A stretch of 64,000 bases of DNA, from positions 1 through 64,000 of the forward strand of contig CATXUX010000016.1 in the NCBI GenBank assembly GCA_958402795.1, given 5' to 3'. Positions 34,222 through 41,264 of this stretch are shown in pieces (position 1 is the first letter of the stretch; the number at the start of each line of letters is the position of its first letter). This stretch comes from an uncultured Lachnospiraceae bacterium (GTDB taxonomy: Bacteria > Bacillota > Clostridia > Lachnospirales > Lachnospiraceae). The notes beneath the pieces were generated by a model that was not told the origin of the DNA, did no database searches, and saw nothing but the letters and a program-made list of their open reading frames with translations. The position numbers were made by a program, and so were the translations under genes.

Positions 34222-35376
34222 GTGTTAAAGGCATATAAATACAGAATTTATCCCAATAAAGTACAGGAAGAACTTCTGGCAAAAACATTTGGCTGCTGTC
34301 GTTTTGTATACAATCAGGTATTGGCATACAGGAAGGAAAAATATAAGAAAGAAAAGAAATCCATGAGCAGAACTGACTGCAATAATTACTGTAACAGGAA
34401 ATTAAAAGCAGAGAATGAGTGGTTGAGGGAAGTGGATAAATTTGCCCTTACAAACGCTATCTATAACATGGATTCCGCTTATCAGAAATTTTTCAAAGGC
34501 GCACAACGTCCAGTGGACGTTGGCTCTGCGCGGACCGGAGCGGAGCGTAGACATGCAGGATATCCGAAATTTAAAAGCAAACATGACAACCATAAGTCTT
34601 ATACAACAAATTTTACGAATGGGAATATCAGTGTGGATTTTGAGTCCGGGAAAATAAAACTGCCAAAGCTGAAACAGGTTAAAGCAAAACTGCACAGGAA
34701 ATTTACAGGTCAGATAAAATCAGCAACCGTGACACAGGTTCCAAGTGGCAAATATTATGTTTCTATTCTGGTGGAAACGGAACATACGCCATTACCAAAA
34801 GCAGAGAAAAAGACAGGTTTGGATTTAGGAATAAAGGATTTATGTATTACGTCAGAGGGGCGGAAATATGAGAATCCTAAAATACTATCAAAGATGGAAA
34901 GAAAGCTGGCAAAACTGCAAAGAAAATTAGCGCATAAAGAAAAAAGAAGTAGGAACTATTATAAGACCAAAAGACAGATAGCGATATGCCATGAGAAAAT
35001 AACCAATGCCAGAAAGGATTATCTGCATAAATTATCACACGAGATTATCAGCGAAAACCAAGTGATAGTCTCCGAAAATTTGCAGATAAAAAACATGGTA
35101 AAAAATCATTATCTGGCAAAGTCTATAACGGATGTATCATGGTATGAGCTGACAAGACAACTGGAGTATAAGGCGGAATGGAATGGCAGAAAGTATATAA
35201 AAGTGGATACATTCTATGCCAGTAGCCAGATATGTTCCGTTTGCGGATATCAGAATACAGATACAAAAGACTTGTCAGTGAGGAAGTGGACATGTCCGGA
35301 ATGCGGAGCAGAACACGATAGAGATATTAATGCGGCAAAAAATATATTAGCAGAAGGATTAAGGCAAATAGCATAA
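34222..35376 (+). CDS. tnpB: TnpB, RNA-guided nuclease of the IS200/IS605 element
   Basis: A 384-residue TnpB. N-terminal helix-turn-helix/wedge region (LKAYKYRIYPNKVQEELLAK), then the RuvC-like nuclease with GLDLGIKDL (Asp), IVSENLQIKN (Glu), a zinc ribbon (CSVCGYQN and CPECG) and HDRDINAAKNI (third Asp). All catalytic residues are present. GTG at 34222 is chosen because AAGGAGG lies 9 nt upstream and the normal family N-terminus starts there; the open frame to 34075 belongs to the tnpA remnant. About 18 residues (after FFKG, up to HAGYPKF) come from an in-frame inserted palindromic element that the family normally lacks. Activity with that insert is unknown. Confidence 0.88.
   Translation: MLKAYKYRIYPNKVQEELLAKTFGCCRFVYNQVLAYRKEKYKKEKKSMSRTDCNNYCNRKLKAENEWLREVDKFALTNAIYNMDSAYQKFFKGAQRPVDVGSARTGAERRHAGYPKFKSKHDNHKSYTTNFTNGNISVDFESGKIKLPKLKQVKAKLHRKFTGQIKSATVTQVPSGKYYVSILVETEHTPLPKAEKKTGLDLGIKDLCITSEGRKYENPKILSKMERKLAKLQRKLAHKEKRSRNYYKTKRQIAICHEKITNARKDYLHKLSHEIISENQVIVSENLQIKNMVKNHYLAKSITDVSWYELTRQLEYKAEWNGRKYIKVDTFYASSQICSVCGYQNTDTKDLSVRKWTCPECGAEHDRDINAAKNILAEGLRQIA
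34498..34551 (+). repeat. Inserted palindromic element, copy B (in frame in tnpB)
   Basis: About 54 nt between the codons for FFK and HAGYPKF. Stem 1 is CAACGTCC-AGT-GGACGTTG; a second stem GCTCTGC/GCGGAGC closes around CGGACCGG, with one plus-strand G-T pair. It adds roughly 18 residues to TnpB and keeps the frame open. Confidence 0.8.
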
Positions 35377-35534
35377 AGAAATCTATAGGGCAGGGGTCGT
35401 CCGAATTAACGCCTGTGGAGATAGTAGGGAGCAAGACGTCCGGTGGACGTCTGTTCTGCTCGGACCGGAGTGGAACGTAGAAACGAGGTCGATGAAACAG
35501 GAAGCCCATTGGCTTTAGACAATGGGTAGTTCAC
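35377..35534 (+). ncRNA. Presumptive omega RNA 3' part / right end of the IS element
   Basis: The 158 bp between the tnpB stop and the right tip are where TnpB guide RNAs of this family end: a structured scaffold followed by the right-end hairpin (CCCATTG-GCTTTAGA-CAATGGG) and TAGTTCAC. The guide would be read from flanking DNA starting at about 35535. The scaffold also includes tnpB 3' sequence by family precedent, so the 5' end is not defined here. A palindromic element (35431-35482) interrupts it. Confidence 0.6.
35431..35482 (+). repeat. Inserted palindromic element, copy C (in the right end)
   Basis: Stem 1 is AGACGTCC-GGT-GGACGTCT. The second stem GTTCTGC/GTGGAAC matches the GCTCTGC/GCGGAGC pair of copy B, with a compensating C-G to T-A change. 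The tail ends AACGTAGA. It falls within the presumptive guide-RNA scaffold. Confidence 0.78.
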
Positions 35535-35535
35535 A

Positions 35536-35976
35536 TCGTTGACATATAAAGAAAATCTCGACAACCTGATCGAAGAAATAGATGCGGTCTTCCCGGATAA
35601 AACGATCAAAGTCTCTCTCGCATGTTTAAACGATTTATTTATAGCAGAGCCATATGATATACTGGTATACAGATGGATAAAAGAATTATTGACAAATGTA
35701 TATAAGCATTCTGATGGAACACGTGCATGGATCATGCTATCCGCAGAAAGGAAACAGTTAAAACTGACTGTTTGCGATAACGGAACACAGGTTCTTATAG
35801 CCGAAATATTGGGAAGTAACAAAAAGACAAAACAAAAAGGTCTTTCTTCCATAAAAGAACAAGTAGAAAAATTAAGTGGAACATTTATTTTATCAAATCA
35901 TATTCCACAAGGTTTCCGGGTTGAAATCACAATGATCATGAATGGTGGTAATTCTTATCAATATTTTATTAGTTGA
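35536..35976 (+). pseudogene. Histidine kinase remnant (HATPase domain only)
   Basis: The last ~145 codons of a NarL-partner type sensor kinase: N-box region IKELLTNVYKHSDG, G1 VCDNG and G2 GLSSIKEQVEKLSGTF. The sensor, membrane and phospho-acceptor parts are missing; the frame begins directly at the right end of the IS element. A TTG at 35539 is the only near start and has no ribosome site. It overlaps the response-regulator gene by 35 nt, the normal arrangement for a kinase-regulator pair, so this was a real gene cut by the rearrangement. Confidence 0.8.
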
Positions 35977-36568
35977 CGACCATACGCTTTTTGCAAAAAG
36001 TCTGGCGATTGCCTTTGAAGAATATGAAGAAATTGAGAACTTTTATACCACACAAAGCATTTCATCTTTAGAAGAAATAATAACGGGGAAAAATATCGAC
36101 ATTGTTTTGATGGATATCAATCTCGGAAAATTAACGGATTGTAACGGTTTGGATATTGCCGCTGATTTAATTAAAAATATGCCTGCCCTCAAAATAATCA
36201 TTTTGACCGGTTATGATTTGCCTGTATATAAATACGAAGCGAAAAAAATGAACGTCCGTGGCTTTTTGAATAAAAACATTAGTCCCGATAAGCTATTTGA
36301 CGCCTTGATGAAAGTACAGCAAGGATACACTTGTTTTCCATCTGACCATAATGTTCCTATGATTGAAGAATTAACCGTTACAGAGCGAAAAATCTTATCT
36401 TTCATCAGTTGCGGAAAAAAAAGAAAAGAAATCGCAAAGGAATTATATATAAGCGAACGAACTTTGTCCAATCATTTGCAACACATTTATGAAAAGCTGG
36501 CTGTTACTTCATCTGTTGAAGCCGTCACAAAAGCAATTCAAATGGGATATATTTCCCCTTTATTTTGA
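35942..36568 (+). CDS. NarL/LuxR-family response regulator
   Basis: A ~208-residue regulator. Receiver domain: LLVDDHTLF, phosphorylation Asp in IVLMDINLG, Thr in IIILTGYDL, and a degenerate Lys region (RGFLNKN). C-terminal LuxR helix-turn-helix: LTVTERKILSFISCGKKRKE and YISERTLSNHLQHIYEKL. Its cognate kinase gene is reduced to the fragment upstream, so it may now be an orphan. No separate promoter was found, and expression might come from inside the IS element. The sequence is AT-rich. Confidence 0.87.
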   Translation: MVVILINILLVDDHTLFAKSLAIAFEEYEEIENFYTTQSISSLEEIITGKNIDIVLMDINLGKLTDCNGLDIAADLIKNMPALKIIILTGYDLPVYKYEAKKMNVRGFLNKNISPDKLFDALMKVQQGYTCFPSDHNVPMIEELTVTERKILSFISCGKKRKEIAKELYISERTLSNHLQHIYEKLAVTSSVEAVTKAIQMGYISPLF

Positions 36569-36628
36569 ACGTAAGCCGTATCTGCCGCCTCGAGATGCGC
36601 CATTTTGTCATCCGCATTGTAAAACTGA

Positions 36629-36670
36629 AAAAGTCCAAAACAGATGATTATAATATCTGCTTTGGATTTT
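36629..36670 (-). terminator. Terminator of the PfkB kinase gene
   Basis: Twelve-nt arms (TCCAAAGCAGAT and ATCTGTTTTGGA on the minus strand) with one G-U pair that forms only on that strand, followed by CTTTTTC. It lies about 85 bp past the PfkB stop. Confidence 0.7.
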
Positions 36671-36753
36671 ACTAAGTTCCACAATTCGATTGTTTAGTTT
36701 GCTTTCTTTTTCAAGCAATGCATAAGTTGGTTGTTCAGTCCGTTCAAGACATT

Positions 36754-37731
36754 TTATTTAGAAAGAGCTTGTCCTCGTTGCAGCATCTTCTCTATCTCCT
36801 CTTGCCGGGGCATCACCCGCAACGCCCCCTTCCGGGTTATGATCAGAGATGCTGCCGCATTGGCAAATGTCAGCATCTCATTCAGGTTATCTACTGTGAG
36901 TCCGTCCAGACCATGCCCACAGATATAATGAAGCACACCCCCACAGAAAGTATCCCCTGCGCCGGTGGTTTCAACTGTATTTTTCTGCAGAAACGGTGCG
37001 ACCTCTACCATCATTCCATTATAATATGCTCTGCTCCCCCATTTTCCCATTGAAACCAAAATCAATGGAATCTGATATCTTGCATTTATCCATTCAACAC
37101 CTTCCGTATAATCTGTTTTTCCGGTCAACCATTGTATTTCATTATCTGAGATTTTCAGGATATGGCAATGTTCCAGTCCATATAACATCTGCGTTCTCGC
37201 TTCATCCATATATTTCCATAGAGGGGGACGCAAATTCGGATCGAAAGAAATAAGCACCCCCGCTTTTTCCGCAATATTCACCGCCATTTTAGTCGCCCTC
37301 CTTACATCTTCATGTGTCATTGACAGAGTTCCAAAATGAAAAACCTTAGAATCCCGAATCAGTGCTTCCGGAATTTCTTTTTCTGTCAACATCATATCTG
37401 CGCCAGGATTACGGTAAAAAGAAAAATCCCGGTCACCATCCGGATAAGTATGCACCATAGCAAGCGTAGTATGAGTCTGCTCATCCATACACAGGTATGA
37501 AGCATCAATACCCACTTCTGTAACCGCATCCTTTAACTGTTCTCCAAAGAAATCCTTTCCGACTTTTCCAACAAATGCCGTTTTATGTCCCAGTTTTGAA
37601 AGCATCGCAAGCACATTGCAGGGTGCTCCGCCCGGATTTGCCTCAAGCAATGGATTTCCCTGGCTACTCACACCACTTTCCGTAAAATCTATCAAAAGTT
37701 CTCCCAATGCCACTACATCATATTTCTTCAT
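36754..37731 (-). CDS. PfkB-family sugar kinase (fructokinase)
   Basis: A 325-residue ribokinase-family enzyme. N-terminal substrate region DVVALGELLIDFTESG and NPGGAPCNVLAMLSKLG, and the anion-hole motif TTGAGDTFCGG (about residue 262) with the catalytic Asp. The opening is characteristic of bacterial fructokinases that make fructose-6-phosphate. The RBS AAAGGAG precedes the ATG. Together with the GH32 gene upstream it completes a sucrose/fructan route: import, hydrolysis, phosphorylation of fructose. A hairpin sits just before its ribosome site. Confidence 0.9.
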   Translation of the reverse strand: MKKYDVVALGELLIDFTESGVSSQGNPLLEANPGGAPCNVLAMLSKLGHKTAFVGKVGKDFFGEQLKDAVTEVGIDASYLCMDEQTHTTLAMVHTYPDGDRDFSFYRNPGADMMLTEKEIPEALIRDSKVFHFGTLSMTHEDVRRATKMAVNIAEKAGVLISFDPNLRPPLWKYMDEARTQMLYGLEHCHILKISDNEIQWLTGKTDYTEGVEWINARYQIPLILVSMGKWGSRAYYNGMMVEVAPFLQKNTVETTGAGDTFCGGVLHYICGHGLDGLTVDNLNEMLTFANAAASLIITRKGALRVMPRQEEIEKMLQRGQALSK

Positions 37732-37753
37732 GTTTCTTATTCTCCTTTAGCAG

Positions 37754-37787
37754 AAAAGCTGCAGCCATTTTTATGACCACAGCTTTT
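37754..37787 (-). other. Hairpin just upstream of the PfkB ribosome site
   Basis: AAAAGCTG and CAGCTTTT pair around an 18-nt loop, ending about 12 nt before the ribosome site of the kinase gene on the minus strand. It could be an RNA-processing or attenuation element; it lacks a T-run long enough for a terminator. Confidence 0.4.
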
Positions 37788-37913
37788 ATTTTACATTGCT
37801 CCGGGTTTATATAAATAAATCATCCCCATCACTTGCAATAAAATATATATCTTAATATCATCCGCAATTCCAATGTTATTTATCAATGATTCGTTTTAAT
37901 CTGAATCCCTGTC

Positions 37914-38024
37914 TCACGCTGCGCCATCTTCATCCAAATTCTCCAACTGCTCTAAAGCAACTTCCAGGTATTTTGAAACTTCCATAATCTGATCTATTTT
38001 CTGCATAATATAAGATTCATCCAT
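37914..38024 (-). CDS. Small acidic protein (36 aa) between GH32 and PfkB genes
   Basis: An open frame of 36 codons, starting MDESYIMQKIDQIMEVSKYL and ending ENLDEDGAA. GAGG lies 8 nt before the ATG, and it begins 14 bp after the GH32 stop, in the same operon. The pattern of Met, Ile and Leu spaced by 3-4 suggests one amphipathic helix. I know no family. A spurious frame cannot be excluded, but the ribosome site and position favour translation. Confidence 0.5.
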   Translation of the reverse strand: MDESYIMQKIDQIMEVSKYLEVALEQLENLDEDGAA

Positions 38025-38038
38025 ATCCGTAACCTCTT

Positions 38039-39526
38039 CTATCCAATCAAATCATACTTTGTAATATCCATTTTGACCTCACCATCTGCAAAGAAAGAAA
38101 TGCCATCTGCGCCAAGCTCAGTATACATGGTTGCGGTCATGACCTGCTCTCCATCATTCACAAATACTTCCGCACTAAATTGATCTAAAATAAGCCGCAG
38201 CTTCAGATATCCATTTTCACTGTTTACCTTACTTCTACGCTGATGGATAATAGCCCGTCTGGAACCTGAAAACTTTCTGTCAATTTTCAGAATATTCTCC
38301 TGAGGGCGGAAACTTACTGAGGTCTGATACTGAGCATTCTGTGCAAATCGGACTGCAAACTTCCGATAAAGCTTCTGCGTATCCTCAGGACGAATATTCA
38401 ATTCCATATCCACTTTGCGCCCTTTTATCCCTTCCAGATTGATTATACCGGATACAGATACAGATTTATACTCTACCTTTCCACTTCGCATATCTTCCAG
38501 CTCACGAATGGGTTTTTGGTAAAGCCTTCCATTTTTAATAAACAGTTCTCTTGGCAGGCTCATTTGTCCAAACCATAATTCCTCAGGAGTGCGAATTGCA
38601 CATGTATCCCAGTTCTGCATCCAGCCGATCATCACCCGACGACCGTCCGGAGTCAGCACAGTCTGGGGCGCATAGAAATCAATTCCATAATCAATGGCCT
38701 GATCGTGTTGTTCTGTAAATGTATCTGTTTCCTCGTCATACTCGCCGATCAGGCAGAGGGTTCCGTTTCCATTGTGGTATTCAAGTCCGGAAGGCAACAT
38801 ATCCTGGGGACTTGTGAGCAGCACCCATTTTCCATCAAGTTTGAAAAAGTCCGGGCACTCCCACATCTTTCCAAACCGGTTGTTGTTGGCGGCAAGAACC
38901 TTTTTGAAGCTCCACCTGAACCCGTCCGCACTCGTAAAGAGCAGGATCTGGCCGCTACCATCCGCCGGGCGGTTTCCCACAACGCAACAGTAGGTGCCGT
39001 CTTCTTTTCTCCACATTTTCGGATCCCGGAAATCAAATCTGCTTCCACCCTCCGGAAGATCTTTTGCGTCCAGTACCGGATTGTCCTCATATTTCTCATA
39101 ATCCACGCCGTCTCCCACGGCAAGGCACTGCGTCTGCACATCGCAGAAACCACCGTTTGGCTGACGTTCCCGCAGTACGCCAGTATACATCAGCAAATGT
39201 CTTCCGTCCGGAAGGGTCACCGCGCTCCCGGAGAAACATCCGTCCCTGTCATAAGCCTCGTCCGGAGCTAGAGCTGCTGGCAGATACTCCCAATGCAGGA
39301 GATCTCTGCTCACAGCATGTCCCCAGTGCATGGAACCCCATTTAGGCTCATAGGGATAATATTGGTAAAACATGTGATACTGACCATCATAATATGAGAA
39401 TCCGTTGGGATCATTCATCCAACCTGTTCGTGTGGACAAATGGAAGTCCGGACGTTCCTCTTTCTTAATCATTTTTTCAGAAACTTCTTCATATTTTCTT
39501 GCTTCACGCAGTGTCTGACTTGTCAT
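38039..39526 (-). CDS. GH32 sucrose-6-phosphate hydrolase / beta-fructofuranosidase
   Basis: A 495-residue intracellular invertase-family enzyme. The five-bladed propeller has WMNDPNG (nucleophile Asp), FRDPKMW (transition-state Asp) and WECPDFF (acid/base Glu). A C-terminal beta sandwich follows (AEVFVNDGEQVMTATMY). The first ~20 residues before KKEERPDFHLSTRTGW are a little longer than usual. The ATG has AAAGGAA about 10 nt upstream. It lies just downstream of the IS110 insertion that separates it from the ABC importer genes, so its expression may have changed. Confidence 0.93.
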   Translation of the reverse strand: MTSQTLREARKYEEVSEKMIKKEERPDFHLSTRTGWMNDPNGFSYYDGQYHMFYQYYPYEPKWGSMHWGHAVSRDLLHWEYLPAALAPDEAYDRDGCFSGSAVTLPDGRHLLMYTGVLRERQPNGGFCDVQTQCLAVGDGVDYEKYEDNPVLDAKDLPEGGSRFDFRDPKMWRKEDGTYCCVVGNRPADGSGQILLFTSADGFRWSFKKVLAANNNRFGKMWECPDFFKLDGKWVLLTSPQDMLPSGLEYHNGNGTLCLIGEYDEETDTFTEQHDQAIDYGIDFYAPQTVLTPDGRRVMIGWMQNWDTCAIRTPEELWFGQMSLPRELFIKNGRLYQKPIRELEDMRSGKVEYKSVSVSGIINLEGIKGRKVDMELNIRPEDTQKLYRKFAVRFAQNAQYQTSVSFRPQENILKIDRKFSGSRRAIIHQRRSKVNSENGYLKLRLILDQFSAEVFVNDGEQVMTATMYTELGADGISFFADGEVKMDITKYDLIG

Positions 39527-39599
39527 ATTCTTACATTCCTTTCTACTACAATATATTTATGGTTAATATCCCTTACAGCCAGTAAGGAATTATCCATCT

Positions 39600-39824
39600 T
39601 GTTGCTTAAGCTGTATAATGATGGAGCAATAGGTATATCGTCTCCCTTTCTTGGACTTTGCGTCCGTATTATAGACTGATAACCAGCTCCTCATTCGCAG
39701 CGTTCGTTTTATGCAGGTTGAATCGCCTTTAAGGTGCGTTCGTGTCACACCACAGTAGATTGAATAGGCAATGAGTAAAACTGGTACTGACCAATTGCAA
39801 TCTTCAATAAGGAGTGACATTTTT
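39600..39824 (+). ncRNA. Candidate IS110 bridge-RNA region
   Basis: The noncoding left part of IS110 elements is known to encode a structured bridge RNA that pairs with donor and target DNA. This ~225-bp stretch sits in the right place, before the transposase ribosome site. I did not resolve a convincing two-loop fold by eye; the call rests on position and family knowledge. Confidence 0.35.
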
Positions 39825-41043
39825 ATGAACATGAACGCAGTAGGTATTGATGTTTCCAAAAGGAAAAGCACCGTAACCGTTTTACGCCCCGGCGGAGAAG
39901 TTGTGGTGAAGCCCTTTGACTTCCCCCATAAGTCTGTGGATTTTGAGTCATTGGTGAAACTTCTCCGTTCCCTTGATGGTGAAACACGCATTGTTATGGA
40001 ATGCACCGGACGCTATTATGAACCGGTTGTCCATGAACTATCTCAGGCAGGCTTTTTCGTAAGTGCCGTGAATCCGCAGATCATCCGGAACTTTCAAGGA
40101 CAGGGCAATCCTCTCCGAAAGGTAAAGACAGATAAAGCAGATTCTATAAAAATCGCACGATACGCTCTTGACAGATGGAACAACTTGAAACAATATAGTC
40201 TTATGGATGAATTACGTTCCCAGCTTAAAACTATGAACCGCCAGTTTGATTTTTACACAAAACACAAAACTGCCATGAAGAACAATCTGATCGGACTCGT
40301 TGATCAGACCTATCCGGGTGCCAACACCTACTTTGACAGTCCCGCCCGTGAGGACGGCAGCCAGAAATGGGTGGATTTTCTTGACACATACTGGCATGTT
40401 GATTGTGTCCGTAAGATGTCCCTGAACGCCTTTACAGACCACTATCAGAAGTGGTGCAGCCGTAAGAAGTACAACTTCTGCAAGACAAAAGCCGAAGAAA
40501 TCTACGGAAAAGCGAAGGAGCTTATTCCCGTACTTCCCAAGGATGACTTCACCAAACGCATCATCAAACAGGCGATTGAACAATTAAACACCGTTTCGCA
40601 GACCGTAGAGCAGCTGCGCACGCTTATGAATGAAACTGCCTCTAAACTGCCGGAATACCCAGTTGTCATGGCGATGAAAGGGGTAGGAACATCTCTGGGA
40701 CCTCAGCTCATGGCCGAGATCGGGGATGTGACACGTTTTACTCATAAAGGCGCTATCACGGCATTTGCTGGCGTAGATCCCGGTGTAAACGATTCCGGGG
40801 ATTATTCCCAGAAAAGTGTACATGCTTCCAAACATGGTTCACCGGTATTACGAAAAACCCTGTTCCAGATCATGGATGTCCTGATCAAGACAAAACCAGA
40901 CGATCCGGTATATTTGTTCATGGATAAGAAACGCACAGGGTAAGGCTTATTATGTCTACATGACTGCAGGCGCCAATAAATTCCTGCGCATTTATTATGG
41001 AAGAGTGAAAGAATATCTTGCTTCTCTTCCAACAGCGGAATAA
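39825..41043 (+). pseudogene. IS110-family transposase with a late frameshift
   Basis: A DEDD transposase: N-terminal RuvC-like domain with VGIDVSKRKS, VMECTGRYYEP and KTDKADSIKIA; C-terminal Transposase_20 domain with VMAMKGVGTSLGPQLMAEIG and AITAFAGVDPGVNDSG (serine region). The ATG at 39825 follows AAGGAG. The frame stops at 40943 (LFMDKKRTG), but the next frame continues AYYVYMTAGANKFLRIYYGR ... to TAA at 41041-41043, the normal family end. A net loss of about 2 nt near 40935-40945 explains this. The truncated protein lacks only the last ~33 residues, so activity is uncertain rather than excluded. Confidence 0.85.
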
Positions 41044-41062
41044 TCATCATATAGCTTTTCCT

Positions 41063-41093
41063 TAGGCCGGCATATTCTGGCGGTCTATTTTTT
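41063..41093 (+). terminator. Terminator after the IS110 transposase
   Basis: TAGGCCG pairs with CGGTCTA (one G-T) and is followed by TTTTTT, about 20 bp past the original stop. Confidence 0.7.
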
Positions 41094-41213
41094 GTGCCTA
41101 CTTTTCAACCTGTATAAAATTTTCAATGTTCTTTAAAATTTTTTAAAATTTAGCTTGACTTTTTATTTGCAGGCTGTTTGATACCACAAGGTACACAAGC
41201 AGAGATCCTTTCC

Positions 41214-41248
41214 GGCGGCCGTCCGAGGCATTCCTCGGGCAGCCCGCC
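41214..41248. other. GC-rich hairpin after the binding-protein gene
   Basis: GGCGGCCGTCCGAGG faces CCTCGGGCAGCCCGCC around a 4-nt loop, with a few mismatches. It lies 17 bp past the stop of the solute-binding gene on the minus strand. No T-run follows, which suggests an intercistronic hairpin protecting the binding-protein transcript, common in sugar importer operons. Confidence 0.5.
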
Positions 41249-41264
41249 TTTCTCATGTTTTGCC

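Larger units (their letters stand above)
33672..35534 (+). mobile_element. IS200/IS605-family element (tnpA remnant plus tnpB)
   Basis: About 1.86 kb. Both ends carry the same subterminal hairpin with loop GCTTTAGA: CCCACTG/CGGTGGG near the left end (33695-33716) and CCCATTG/CAATGGG near the right end (35505-35526), followed by TAGTTCAC. Inside are a wrecked Y1 transposase gene and an intact-looking tnpB. No inverted repeats or target duplication are expected in this family. The left flank is a TIGR04076-like gene, the right flank a histidine kinase remnant, so the two ends do not rejoin one gene. Five small structured insertions lie within it. Exact tips are estimated to within about 10 bp. 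Confidence 0.85.
39540..41060 (+). mobile_element. IS110-family element between importer and GH32 genes
   Basis: A transposase gene with about 280 bp of noncoding sequence before it and a short 3' end. IS110 elements lack terminal inverted repeats, so the tips are estimates. It lies, in opposite orientation, inside what reads as one operon (permease, permease, binding protein, GH32, PfkB), and therefore probably inserted into the intergenic region after the binding-protein gene. Confidence 0.75.

Noticed and set aside
41214..41248. Fourth copy of the palindromic element
   Set aside because: It is a GC-rich hairpin but lacks the conserved CGGACCGGAGCGGAGCGTAG tail.
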